64,000 nucleotides of DNA from Tipula vernalis (GCA_958295665.1 OY282558.1:35981045-36045044), one strand, 5' to 3'. Positions 23,688-35,145 are shown, counted from the stretch's first letter. A program made the numbers and translations. The notes: generated from the letters alone by a model not told the origin.

Positions 23688-25441
23688 TTAAAATATTTTG
23701 ACGTACGCGCGTGCGACCGGTTCATCAATTCCATAATTCGTACGATGAAAAGCAATACTCAGTCTTAACTGTCGTGGACGAAGAATTGTCTTAGGAACGT
23801 AAAATGAATATAAGGCAAGCAATATCCGGCAATCAATCTTAGCACCAATTACATCCCGAGCAAATACTACATGAATCATCTCTCTTCTGAATTCAAGACT
23901 ACGAATGTTCAAAAGTGTACAACTACCGGCATAAGAAGGTTGTGGGGTTATCCTGCAAACCGAAGACGTCGATATATTCAACTTCAATTTGGTTCATCGG
24001 GAAATACTTTTTTCAAAAGGTTTTTTTTACTTTGTTAATCAACTATACAAAAAAGAAAAAATCAGTCTCGTGTATAAAGCAAAAAAGAATAAACGTATTT
24101 TAAAATAGAAAAAGCATTCCTTTATTCGTAAATAATAAATAACGACCCATAATATTCCCATAAGGTAAACTAAATCCTGAAGTTGACCTTGGAAGTCTTC
24201 GGAGGGCAAATATTAAGAACTTTTTTGGAAACCGCTCAATACGATCACTAAAGATTTTATAACCATAACTCCAGATAACTACAGCGTATTCCAAAATTGG
24301 CCTAACAAAAGCAGTATATTATGTCTTGAGTGTATATGGGTCAGAAAATTGACGAGCATGTCTCTTTATGAAACCAAGCGTCGAGCCGGCTCTAGCTACA
24401 ATAATTTCTATATGTTTAGTAAAATCTAGGTTACCTGTAAACAAAACACCTAAATCAATAAACTGAGTAACTCTATCTATTTCCACGTTTTGTAAACTGT
24501 ACGGAGCCACAATTAATATCTTAATTCGTACAAATGACATAGTTTTACATTTGGAGATATTGAGAGCTAAACGATTTTCGGTAGTCCAATCACTAAACCG
24601 AGTAAGGTTCTGTTGTACCAATAAAACGTCTGCGCCATTTCAGATAGTAGCGTAAATTTTAAGGTCCTCTGCTTGTAACAGACATTTACAAAACTTAAAT
24701 AGAATAAATAATAATTGACCTAAATGACTGCCCTGAGGAACACCAGATGAGATTGTAAACTTCTCAGAATAATTTTGACCAATACGTACTAGTTGAGACC
24801 TTTGCGACAAATAAGATGATAACCATTTTATAGCAATAAAATTAGAATTCACTTTAATCAATTTATCAATTAATAATTTGTGATTAATTTTGTCAAAGGC
24901 CTTACTGAAATCTTTATAGATACAGCATATCGCATCATTAACAAATACCGCAAGATTGGTTGTCGTTGATCTACCAGAAACAAAACCGTGCTGTTGGGGA
25001 ACAATTAAGTTTTTAATATTAAGATAAATACAATCCTTTACCAGTTTTTCAAAAAGTTTAGGGATAACAGATAATATGGCTATTCCTCTATAATTCTCAA
25101 CTGAATTTTTAGGTCCCGATTTAAATACTGGAATTACATACGAGGGTTTCCAGCACTGGGGAAAAATACCTTGGCTAAGGCTATAATTAAGTAAATGTGC
25201 TAAATGGCCACTTAAGGCTTAGGCGCAATTATTTAAGAGTAGTGAGGGAATACCATCAGGGCCCATAGACATTTTACTATTAATTCCAACTAAAGCCATT
25301 TTGATTTGTTCCCTCGTAAAAGAAGAAATACAATGAATATGATTATTGACCAAGACTTGGTCACTGGGGGATGTTAAAACATTTGCGACTGAATAAACGG
25401 ATTTGAAAAACCTTGCTAATAATTCACAAACAGCATTTAGA
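23688..25441 (-). pseudogene. LINE RT and C-terminal domain, broken
   Basis: In minus-strand order: an RT N-terminal block with MSMGPDGIPSLLLNNCA (25220-25270), a VENYRGIAILSVIPKLFEKL block near 25110-25030, HGFVSGRSTTTN, and KDFSKAFDKINHKLL carrying the first RT Asp. SGVPQGSHLGQLLF lies near 24750-24720. At about 24670 the catalytic box, normally YADD, reads QAED, so the active site is lost. Then come the thumb (NISKCKTMSFVR), LGFIKRHARQF and FALRRLPRS. After an interruption of about 190 bp near 23950-24145 follow IRSLEFRREM, FARDVIGAKIDC and FHRTNYGIDEP. Several stops and frame changes occur. It resembles the LINE at 39486-42110 but is a separate subfamily. Confidence 0.85.
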
Positions 25442-25660
25442 ACCGGTGTGAAGTTTTTGGACACTTTTTTTTTGGGACAAAAATTTAAGCGAGTGTACTG
25501 TGAAGTTTTTGGACAAAATTAAGATTTTAGAAAAATTAAGTTTTTGGACACATATTTATGCGGGTGTACATCCTTTAACAGTGTATTTAACAAAAATAAC
25601 GTTATTCAAATAAAATAGGCCTCAAATAATTTCTAACAATCATTTCTAATTTTCTTTTCA
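25442..25660. repeat. left terminal domain of the foldback
   Basis: It contains short sub-repeats of TTTTTGGACA followed by ATTTA(A/T)GCG(A/G)GTGTAC. The inner part is inverted relative to about 28855-28990. Confidence 0.85.
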
Positions 25661-26133
25661 ACAATTCAACGAATTAAGCCCCATAGGGCCTTTGCAAAAA
25701 AAATTTGAAAGTTGTTAATAAATCGACGAATTTCGTTTGGAATAAGGACGTTATTCTCTATTATACCAAATAGCATAAATCTCAGAGATTGGCTCATATA
25801 GTGACTATATAGGTTGTAAAGGGCATACATTGCGGAATTAAAATCACTCAGTGCCATTTTGATATGAGCCGTATGGCTCTTGCAAAAAAATTTTGAATGT
25901 TGTTAATAAATCAACGAATTTCGTTTGGAACAAGGACGTTGTTCTCTATTATACCAAATAGCACGAATCTCAGAGATTGGCTCATATAGTGACTATAAAG
26001 TTTGTAAAGGGCATACATTGCGGAATTTAAATCACTCAGTGCCATTTTGATATGAGCCGTAGGGCTTTCGCAAAAAAATTTGAAATTTAATAATTCGCAG
26101 AATTTCGTTTGGAACAAGGACGATGTTCTCTAT
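25661..26133 (-). repeat. left-pointing 188-bp units (about 2.5)
   Basis: Two unit starts (ATGGCACTGAG on the minus strand) at 25857 and 26045, 188 bp apart, plus a partial unit up to the central palindrome. Confidence 0.9.
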
Positions 26134-26174
26134 TTGGTATAATAGAGAACAACGTCCTTGTTCCAAACGAAATT
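26101..26174. repeat. central palindrome of the foldback
   Basis: The arms at 26101-26133 and 26142-26174 are reverse complements over 33 bases with two mismatches. The loop is about 8 bases. It marks the inversion point of the array. Confidence 0.9.
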
Positions 26175-28850
26175 CGTTGATTTATTAACAACATTCAAAA
26201 TTTTTTTGAAAGAGCCCTACGGCTCATATCAAAATGGCACTGAGTGATTTCAATTCCGCAATGTATGCCCTTTACAACCTATATAGTCACTATATGAGCC
26301 AATCTCTGAGATTCGTGTTATTTGGTATAATAGAGAACAACGTCCTTATTCCAAACGAAATTCGTCCATTTACTAATATTCAAAAATTTTTTGCAAGAGC
26401 CCTACGGCTCATATCAAAATGGCACTGAGTGATTTAAATTCCGCAATGTATGCCCTTTACAACCTATATAGTCACTATATGAGCCAATCTCAGATTTTTG
26501 CTATTTGGTATAATAGAGAACCACGTCCTTGTTCCAAACGAAATTCGTCCATTTATTAACTTCAAAATTTTTTTGCAAGAGCCATACGGCTCATATCAAA
26601 ATGGCACTGAGTGATTTAAATTCCGCAATGTATGCCCTTTACAACCTATATAGTCACTATATAAGCCAATCTCTGAGATTCGTGCTATTTGGTATAATAG
26701 AGAACAACGTCCTTGTTCCAAACGAAATTCGTCGATTTATTAACAACATTCAAAATTTTTTTGCAAGAGCCCTACGGCTCATATTAAAATGGCACTGAGT
26801 GATTTTAATTTCATAATGTATGCCCTTTACAACCTATATAGTCACTATATGAGCCAATCTCTGAGATGTATGCTATTTGGTATAATATAGAACAACGTCC
26901 TTGTTCCAAACAAAATTCGTCGATTTATTAACAACTTTCAAAATTTTTTTGCAAGAGCCCTACGGCTCATATCAAAATGGCACTGAGTGATTTAAATTTC
27001 GCAATGTATGCCCTTTACAACCTATATAGTCACTATATGAGCCAATCTCAGATTTTTGCTATTTATTATAATAGAGAACAACGTCCTTATTCCAAACGAA
27101 ATTCGTTGATTTATTAACTTCAAAATTTTTTTGCAAGAGCCATACGTCTCATATCAAAATGGCACTGAGTGATTTCAATTCCGCAATGTATGCCCTTTAC
27201 AACCTTTATAGTCACTATATGAGCCAATCTCTGAGATTTATGCTACGAGTATTTGGTATAATAGAGAACAACGTCCTTATTCCAAACGAAATTCGTCGAT
27301 TTATTAACAACATTCAACATTTTTTTGCAAGAGCCCTACGGCTCATATCAAAATGGCACTGAGTGATTTCAATTCCGCAATGTATGCCCTTTACAACCTA
27401 TATAGTCACTATATGAGCCAATCTCTGAGATTCGTGCTATTTGGTATAATAGAGAACAACGTCCTTGTTCCAAACGAAATTCGTCGATTTATTAACAACA
27501 TTCAAAATTTTTTTGCAAGAGCCCTACGGCTCATATCAAAATGGCACTGAGTGATTTAAATTCCGCAATGTATGCCCTTTACAACCTATATAGTCACTAT
27601 ATAAGCCAATCTCTGAGATTCGTGCTATTTGGTATAATAGAGAACAACGTCCTTGTTCCAAACGAAATTCGTTGATTTATTAACAACATTCAAAATTTTT
27701 TTGCAAGAGCCCTACGGCTCATATCAAAATGGCACTGAGTGATTTAAATTCCGCAATGTATGCCCTTTACAACCTATATAGTCACTATATGAGCCAATCT
27801 CTGAGATGTATGCTATTTGGTATAATAGAGAACAACGTCATTATTCGAAACGAAATTCGTCGATTTATTAACAACATTCAAAATTTTTTTGCAAGAGCCC
27901 TACGGCTCATATCAAAATGGCACTGAGTGATTTCAATTCCGCAATGTATGCCCTTTACAACCTATATAGTCACTATATGAGCCAATCTCTGAGATTTTTG
28001 CTACGAGTATTTGGTATAATAGAGAACAACGTCCTTATTCCAAACGAAATTCGTCGATTTATTAACAACATTCAAAATTTTTTTGCAAGAGCCCTACGGC
28101 TCATATCAAAATGGCACTGAGTGATTTCAATTCCGCAATGTATGCCCTTTACAAACTATATAGTCAGTATATGAGCCAATCTCTGAGATTCGTGCTATTT
28201 GGTATAATAGAGAACCACGTCCTTGTTCCAAACGAAATTCGGTGATTTATTAACTTTACAAATTTTTTTGCAAGAGCCCTACGGCTCATATCAAAATGGC
28301 ACTGAGTGATTTTAATTCCGCAATGTATGCCCTTTACAACCTATATAGTCACTATATGAGCCAATCTCTGAGATTCGTGCTATTTGGTATAATAGAGAAC
28401 AACGTCCTTGTTCCAAACGAAATTCGTTGATTTATTAACAACATTCAAAATTTTTTTGCAAGAACCCTACGGCTCATATCAAAATGGCACTGAGTGATTT
28501 CAATTCCGCAATGTATGCCCTTTACAACCTATATAGTCACTATATGAGCCAATCTCTGAGATTTATGCTATTTGGTATAATAGAGAACAACGTCCTTGAT
28601 CATACGAAATTCGTCGATTTATTAATATTCAAAATTTTTTTGCAAGAGCCCTACGGCTCATATCAAAATGGCACTGAGTGATTTAAATTTCGCAATGTAT
28701 GCCCTTTACAACCTATATAGTCACTATATGAGCCAATCTCAGATTTATGCTATTTGGTATAATAGAGAACAACGTCCTTATTCCAAACGAAATTCGTTAA
28801 TTTTTTTGCACGAGCCCTACAACTCATATCAAATTATGAAAGTGGTGCTG
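26142..28850 (+). repeat. right-pointing tandem array of ~188-bp units (about 14.5)
   Basis: Unit starts (ATGGCACTGAG) lie at 26234, 26419, 26601, 26789, 26977, 27159, 27353, 27541, 27729, 27917, 28111, 28296, 28484 and 28668. Spacings are 185, 182, 188, 188, 182, 194, 188, 188, 188, 194, 185, 188 and 184. Each unit contains the palindrome ATATAGTCACTATAT. Most units carry a 60-67 codon frame starting MALSDFNSAMYALYNLYSHY and ending RALRLISKWH, whose stop overlaps the start of the next unit's frame. No known domain was recognised. Confidence 0.93.
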
Positions 28851-29071
28851 GACTGATTTGTTGAAAAGCATTTTGGAAATGAGTGTTAGAAATTATTTGA
28901 GGCTTGTTTTATTTGAATACTTTTATTTTTGGTTAATACATTGTTAAAAGAAGTATGTACACTCGCATAAACATTTGTCCAAAAACTAATTTTTTATTTT
29001 GTCCAAAAAATTCACAATGTATACTCGCATAAATTTCTGTCCAAAAAAGTGTCCAAAAACTTCACACCGGT
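28850..29071. repeat. right terminal domain of the foldback
   Basis: Inverted partner of 25442-25660, ending CTTCACACCGGT. Confidence 0.85.
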
Positions 29072-29939
29072 GCATTTAGATCATTAGCTTGCCTATCGTT
29101 ATAACTCATGGGTAAAGGATAACCAACAGATTTTCTTTTAGAGTTAATATAATGCCAGAAACACGATGGATTGAACTTGATACCAGATTCAATTTCTAAC
29201 AAATAATTACCATACATAAATTGATTCAAAACCTTAAACTCGTACCGAAGGTGAGAATACAATGCATGATCAGCTGATGTATTCGTCTTTTTATACAGTT
29301 TGTGTGCCTTGGTTTTACGGTTATATAAATTAATAAGTTTTTTGTTAAACCACTTTTCACGATATACTATAATTATGTTTGTTGACAATTTTTGGAATCA
29401 ATAGATCCATCCCCGCATACAAAATTTCGTAAAACCGGCTAGTCATAATTTCAATATCCTTCTCATTACAAAGGAAATCCCAGGAAATACTTTTAAGAAA
29501 TCCATTTAGAGAGTCATAATCACCATTTCTAAAATCAAAGATTAAAATATTATCATTTGGAACATAATCGTCGAAACATTGAAAACTTAACTTAATTAAC
29601 AACGGTGTATGATGAATACTTGATGAGCGAGCCAGGTAAATTATCGTCAGTGAAAACAAGATCTAAAAGTGAGCCATTCTGATTGTGCACTTCGTTATGT
29701 TGCCTTTGACCCATTTCAAAAAATTAATCTATCACGAAAGAAGTATTGGCAGTGTTACCAAACGGTGTAAGTATTCCGTCAATTCGTTTCCAATTTAAGT
29801 TTGGAAAGTTAAAATCACCCACGATGCACAAACTATCATTTTCTTCCATTTTGGGTTGAATCTTATTTCCAATTATATCGATAAATTTGGTTAAAGAATT
29901 CACTTGTAGATTTCCCGGGAACATACGTAGCACAAACAC
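29072..29939 (-). pseudogene. LINE endonuclease C-terminal part and linker
   Basis: This is the upstream half of the LINE split by the foldback. It shows SLCIVGDFNFPNLNW, the APE endonuclease GDFN box, at about 29838-29793. Then come DFRNGDYDSLNGFL and IPKIV, followed by WFNKKLINLYNRKTKAHKLY and FWHYINSKRKSVGYP. The coding lies in at least three frames. The start at about 29939 is a truncation, because the N-terminal endonuclease is absent. Confidence 0.85.
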
Positions 29940-30049
29940 GTAGCACTTACGTGGTTAAGTGAAACAATTAAAAATTTATATAAAAAAGTGAGTGATTTAA
30001 TATCTAAAATGTGTTATTCTCAACTATTAATATCAAAGACATTATTTAG

Positions 30050-30875
30050 ACTGGAATTCGAAAACGTCATATAGAACTTAGGAAAAGACGACGAACCATT
30101 AAGAAAATACTACAAAGACAGATTAGCACGAAAAACAGAGGTTCAAGCAACGAACAAATACAGATAAATCAGGAATTTTACCATAGAGTACATAATATGA
30201 CGGACATCACGTTTAATAATCATGAATAACATTTACTGGAGAAGGGACTCAGATTTAACATTGCTCCTCCTAACAATTCAACGAAAACTACAAGACAACT
30301 AACTAAAACGATCATTCAATCAGAAATAATATCGAACTAATTAACAACATAGAATCAATGGATATACCGTCTACAACAAAATTGGCACATTACATAGAAA
30401 ATTGACAAAATTATCACTCTAATCACAACAATCACAGAACAAAACTACTTTCAACACAACAACAAATTCTATTCACACACTGATGGACTTACAATAAGAA
30501 ATTCTCAATCAAGAACTTTAGCTAACATACACATGAACCACTTTGAAAATCAACATATATTAACGGAATCGAACAACAAAAACCGAATAATCAGATACTG
30601 GCACAAGAACATAAACAACAAATAACCGAACATATAATTTACTCTAAAATCAGAGACAAACCAATCCATTAATTTCTTAAACTTGCCAATAACAAATGTT
30701 AAGGATAAGCATACATTCAAAATATACCAAAGACACATCTTCTAACCGTCCATACCAATATACAATGGCGGCATTCAATTTTTTAATAAAAAGACTAAAG
30801 ACGATCCCGATGAACAATAAGGACTACACAAAAGAACAGAAAATCATTAAACACGTGTTACGCCGCCCGTGTCTG
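30050..30875 (+). pseudogene. Penelope-like element reverse-transcriptase relic
   Basis: Fragments typical of Penelope-like elements appear in order across frames. Near 30215-30260 there is HLLEKGLRFNIAPPN. Near 30460-30540 there is NNKFYSHTDGLTIRNSQS followed by HMNHFENQHIL. At about 30700-30720 there is DKHTFKIYQ. At 30764-30852 comes MAAFNFLIKRLKTIPMNN and DYTKEQKIIK, the conserved block after the RT core. Many stops are present, and the GIY-YIG endonuclease that should follow is not seen. Penelope elements usually attach at telomeres or breaks and carry this RT-GIY-YIG pair. The identification is from remembered motifs. Confidence 0.78.
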
Positions 30876-30975
30876 CGTAACCTTCATCGCATTTTCGTTC
30901 GGTCTGTAGCTTGTATGTTTTTGAACAGCGCTGCCGAATGTTACCCCTTAATGTATAATAAAAAAAAAAAAAAAT
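30858..30975 (+). repeat. GC-richer segment ending in poly(A)
   Basis: A short GC-richer piece (CGCCGCCCGTGTCTGCG) runs into ATGTATAATA and then 14 A. It looks like the 3' end of a retroposed transcript or SINE; family unknown. Confidence 0.35.
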
Positions 30976-32706
30976 AAAAACACAACCAAATTACCGTAAT
31001 ATCGGTTTTTTATTTTTATTTATTTGATTGAGTGTTTTTGTTCGACGAGTGATACCAACTCGTGAAACTGATTGTGTAGTGATCGGTCATAAACAGGAAT
31101 AAACAGAAACAGAATAAAAAAAAAACAAAAAATTATAGAAATAAAGGTTATATGTATATAGTGGATAAACGGAGCTGAGTGTTCTGGTGCCAATTGTGAA
31201 AAAAGGAAAGAAAATTCCTGGTGAGCGGTTGCTATTGTAAGACGAAGGTACTATCGGGGCCAAACGTCCAAAGTTATGTGATATACGTAGTGTGTTGATG
31301 TGATATACGATTGAGGTGCATCTCAACGTTCAGTGTACATTTCCCGTGTGTGTGTTCTACTTACAAAAAAAAAAAAATAGTGTGGATAATTACGTGACAG
31401 CAGCCCATTGAGCGGGCATCTGCGTCGGGTGGAGTTGAGCTTTTTCAGACCGGTTATGATCGGATGGCGTCACCCGGTCGACACTAAGGTATTGTGATTT
31501 TTTTTATCAAAAAAGACGAAAACAACAAATATTTTTTTTTTTTGGTTGCTTAAATATTGAATTGTTAACGTAATTTTAATTTTTTTTTTTATTGATTAAT
31601 TTGAATTTTGTTTTAAGAGTTTATTAATGTTTTGGTGACAATAGTTTTGATTGACTATCGCGTATCGCGTGTTTTCGTTTCATATTACATATATTTTCTT
31701 TATTATATAACCTTTGTTTCACAGTTCTCACAATATTGTGATCACGCATTTACAGATATTGTGGTCCGTTATTGTTTACTTTTTTTTTTAATCTCTTGCA
31801 TTTACTACTGTTATTTACCATTATCCTTTATTTCTAACTTTTACCAATATTATTGATTTCCTATATCTACTTCTATTATTTACAGTAATTTTTCATCTGT
31901 ATTAATTGCCGTAATCAATTTTTTTTATCATTTTCTGTAACCAACGTTGTCGCGATTATTTCTGTATTATAACCTCATTATTTTCTTCTCCGGTCGTGTG
32001 ACTCATGTCAGGAGTGACTGCGTACACCGCGAGGGATCACTGCATGATTTGTTACTAAAAGGAAAGGCAATTCCGGCAGACTGGCCGATGAAAAGGGGGC
32101 CTCAGTAGCAGACTGTGTGGAAATTCCGCTGGGTGGAGTGGTCATCCCGGACGGACGCACCCATTTTATTATTTTTTATTTGCTGTGCCAAATATTTTAA
32201 TTTGATATTAATATTAATATTTGTCAGAATTCGATTCGAATATTCTCCAATTTTTTTTTTTTTTTTTGTAATCTAATCCGCATTGAAAGCGTGAGAGAGT
32301 AAAAAATATTCAGCATTTGAAAAAACTTAAAAAAATTGAAATCAAATTCATAAAATTTAGAATTTTTTCGAATTTCAAATAATAAAATATTAAAGTTTGG
32401 TGGAACCTTCGGATTTTATAAGAAACTTAAAATACGAGTAGAATTTATCCTTGGAATTTGACTAGCAATTTGGCACAAATTAAAATTCACTTAATGGAAT
32501 AATTCCAAAACCAGTTTCTTTTAAAAATTCTCTAAATTTGACAAATTATTGCTCTCAAATCAACTGAATTGGTGGTGTTATGCAAAATACACTTGTAGAT
32601 TGTGTATGTGAACTTACGTCTTTAAAATATCTTTTCTCTACTAAAATTCGGAATTCAACAGGTTTTAAATTTATAAAATTTTTAATAAACACCTTAATAT
32701 AAGCTA
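30976..32706. other. no gene recognised; two GC-rich blocks
   Basis: Mostly AT-rich with T runs. Two GC-rich blocks stand out: 31385-31490 (contains GCATCTGCGTCGGGTGGAG) and 31985-32170 (contains GGCCTCAGTAGCAGACTG and GGTCATCCCGGACGGACG). They may be parts of one element's 5' region. No coding domain was seen. Confidence 0.45.
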
Positions 32707-34631
32707 ACCAATACCTCGGTTTGCGTCTGTGTTTGGTTCTGGGAAAATTGCAGGCAAAGTGAAACGACGCAAATCGAACAAATTTTTTCATTATTTTCAA
32801 TAAAACACAAAATAAAGTTTAATTATGTTGTATAAGTGAACAATACTATATCGTTAATTCAAATTTATTTATTAATTTATTCAAATAAATCACATATCTT
32901 ACAACTACATAAATTATAGATACATTTATTTGTCATTTTGGCTCGTACTTGGACAAAAAAGTATTGTTCTAATGTAGTTTGAACTGGAACTGACTTATTA
33001 TGAAAATACATTTCTTCATATATTTGGAGATTAATAGAAATTTCTCTGCGAAATTTAGAAAATTCGGCATGATTGTCATCCACCTTAGCAAAAATTTCAA
33101 TAGCTCTATTGATGAGTTTCAAATCTTCCGAAATTTTTTTTGAAATTGGCAGCTGTTCCTCTGCAACTACCTCTACGTTATCTTTCTCTTCATCTTCATT
33201 TACGACCATTGCCATTTCTGACAGTTCAATTAAATCTTCATTAAACATTTCTTCGGGGCCGTAAATTATTTCATCGATGTCTAAAATTTCCATGCCTTCG
33301 AAATTTGCAGCAGAAGCCAGTTCAGCCACATCCTGACAAACATCGTAACTTTAGTCTATTTCAGTATCCGTTCCTAGCACAGTTTTATTCCGACACTCAT
33401 ACACGACGGCTTTACTTCATCCGAAGAAGAGGCTATATTTTCGACAGCATTCGCGACGTTGTAGCTTTTCCAAAACGCTCTCATTGTCACATTATCGTCT
33501 GAATCGGTTATATCAAGCAGTTGTTTGAATGTTCGCCTTAAATAGTAACTTTTGAATGTGGAAATAACCCTTTGATCCATGGGTTGTATTAAGGAGGTTG
33601 TATTCGGTGGCATAAATACGAATTTCACTTTGTCTGATAATTCATTGATGTAAATGGGATCGCCGGGAGCATTATCGAGCAGTACTAAGGCTTTAAAATT
33701 TATGTTTTTCTTCATGCAATACTTCTCTATCTCTGGAATACAACAGTTTTTAGCCCAATCGTCGAATAAAGTCGCCGTCATCCACGCTTTTTTATTCGCT
33801 CGCCAATAAACCGGAAGATTATGTTACGAAATATTTTTCAATGCCCTCGGATTTTCCGAATAATATATCAACAGAGGCTTGAATTTAAAATCTCCATGTG
33901 CCTTACCTCCCAAGTAGTAAGGTAAGCCGTTCTTTACAAGCTTTATAACCTTGAACCGATTTTTCAGCCTTTGAAATAAAAGTCCTAGTTGGTAGCCGCT
34001 TCCAGAACAAGCCGGTTTCGTCAACGTTGAACACCTGCTTGGCGATGTAACCTTAATGCGCTCGGCACCAACAAAATCTGCGCTACCAGATTCCCCTTTC
34101 AAGGAAACGTTGTGAAGGTTTGCCCGGGCTTAGAACCGTTGAAACCATCCTCGACTTGCCTCGAAGATTTCGAAGTTAGACACATCGCTCGTTGAAGCGC
34201 TTTCACTACCCGGTAATTTTTTAGCCAAGTCTTGGTATAAACTTTTGGCTTTTGCTTATAAAATATTTTGACTTAAAGGCATTTTTCGTTGAGTTTGAAT
34301 TTCAATCCAATTGGTAAGTAATAATTCCATATTCATTAACAAAGGATTTCTGATTCGAGTCAATGTTTTACAACCAGAACTTAATGAGGCATTCGCAGCA
34401 GCTTTAATTTTTTCAGCGTTTCGTGATTCGCACAGTCGATGGGGCTAAATTCAGAGCTGTTTTAGCAAAAAAACGCAAATGGAGTAAAAATAAAACGCAA
34501 AGTAAGTTTTTTTTTAAAAATCAACGCAAATCGAATTAAAAAAAACGCAAAGTGAAAAATGTTGTCATCAAAAATATAAGAACGCAGACTGAAACATCGC
34601 AAAACGAAATATCGCAAACTGAGGTATTGTG
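32707..34631 (-). mobile_element. Tigger-type (pogo) DNA transposon
   Basis: The ends are inverted repeats containing CAATACCTC(G/A)GTTTGCG at 32709-32725 and 34613-34629. TA dinucleotides flank them at 32705-32706 and 34632-34633, the Tc1/mariner-superfamily target duplication. Size is 1,925 bp. It carries a broken Tigger transposase on the minus strand. Confidence 0.85.
32877..34440 (-). pseudogene. Tigger-like transposase, broken
   Basis: In minus-strand order: SGCKTLTRIRNPLLMN and LLTNWIEIQTQRKMPLSQ (CENP-B-type HTH region, about 34390-34260), then ASRGWFQRF. After a frame change the core starts with VFNVDETGLFWKRLP (first catalytic Asp) near 34030-33990. GDFKFKPLLIYYSENPRALK lies near 33890-33835. 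At 33781-33374 come VLLDNAPGD (second Asp) and FMPPNTTSLIQPMDQ (third acidic residue). The acidic C-terminal tail is at 33329-32877. Frameshifts and in-frame stops (for example near 34260) prevent expression. In the family, this enzyme cuts and pastes the element at TA sites. Confidence 0.88.
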
Positions 34632-34855
34632 TATTTAGAAACCTTGAAATTACACAAAATTGAATGTGAAATTTTGTTCAGTGCCGAACTAAAATACAAA
34701 TAGAATTCAAAATTCATTGCCATACTAGAATTTACGATTTTGTAAATAATATGTTGTTTCGAAATATTGTCAATCTGGATCCTCTCTACATAGCCAGTTG
34801 GGTTAACCAAACGAACAGAAGCTTCATATTTAAGCTTTTTACATAGATTTTAAGG

Positions 34856-34927
34856 TCCCAGAGATTTTTTTTTTCTCAAAAAATATCTGGCCTGTTCGTA
34901 AAAGAAAGTTGTGCATTGGCCACATCT
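34856..34927. repeat. fragment of the repeat family at 43250-43755
   Basis: Its reverse complement, with GTGGCCAATGCACAACTTTC and then TTTTACGAACAG, closely matches 43250-43292. The surrounding 34634-34967 holds nothing else. Confidence 0.65.
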
Positions 34928-34967
34928 CAAATATTTAATACCTGAAATACACTGAACTATTGGTACT

Positions 34968-35145
34968 TGTTAATTTCTTTGATGATGATTTGGAGAATTG
35001 AAATAAGAACCAGGTTTGATTAGATTTATGGTTATAATATTTAATTGAACAATGAATTAAACAATGTGCTCGGTTATTGGCGAAATTGATATAATAAAAA
35101 TGAGAAAATGTCAATTTTTACCCTAGAGCACTAAAACTTATAATC
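34968..35145 (-). repeat. 3' LTR of the Copia derivative
   Basis: Nearly identical to 36823-37000. The plus-strand left end is TGTTAATTTC. Confidence 0.92.

Larger units (their letters stand above)
25442..29071. mobile_element. foldback element with an inverted array of ~188-bp units
   Basis: A 9-bp duplication GCATTTAGA flanks it (25433-25441 and 29072-29080). Both ends start ACCGGTGTGAAGTTTTTGGA read inward, and TIR similarity extends about 220 bp on each side. The interior is a tandem array of about 188-bp units. Two units point left (starts at 25857 and 26045) and fourteen point right (starts from 26234 to 28668), meeting at a palindrome near 26101-26174. There is no transposase. Long inverted repeats built of sub-repeats plus a 9-bp TSD match the Foldback/MULE style known in Drosophila. 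That class name is inference. Confidence 0.85.
23535..29945 (-). mobile_element. 5'-truncated LINE (Jockey/I-like, APE-type), split by a foldback element
   Basis: The 3' end on the minus strand is an (AATA)n tail at 23535-23553. Coding runs from about 29939 to 23688 with frameshifts. It starts inside the endonuclease, so the copy is 5'-truncated. The foldback at 25442-29071 splits it between the linker and RT. A further stretch of about 190 bp near 23950-24145 interrupts the C-terminal part. TSDs were not found. Confidence 0.85.

Noticed and set aside
25661..28850. CRISPR array
   Set aside because: Units are about 188 bp, directly adjacent without spacers, inverted at the centre and bounded by TIRs: eukaryotic foldback architecture.
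30696..30977. Host gene with poly(A) at 30960
   Set aside because: Its first half is the Penelope RT block. The remainder is a short GC-richer segment without a domain and ends in a genomic A tract, so retroposition is more likely.
31030..31080. Hammerhead ribozyme beside the Penelope-like relic
   Set aside because: An ACGAGT/ACTCGT hairpin followed by GAAAC is present, but the essential CUGAUGA strand is missing.
32877..33502. Plus-strand frames opposite the Tigger gene
   Set aside because: Shadows of the minus-strand transposase, which carries all recognisable motifs.
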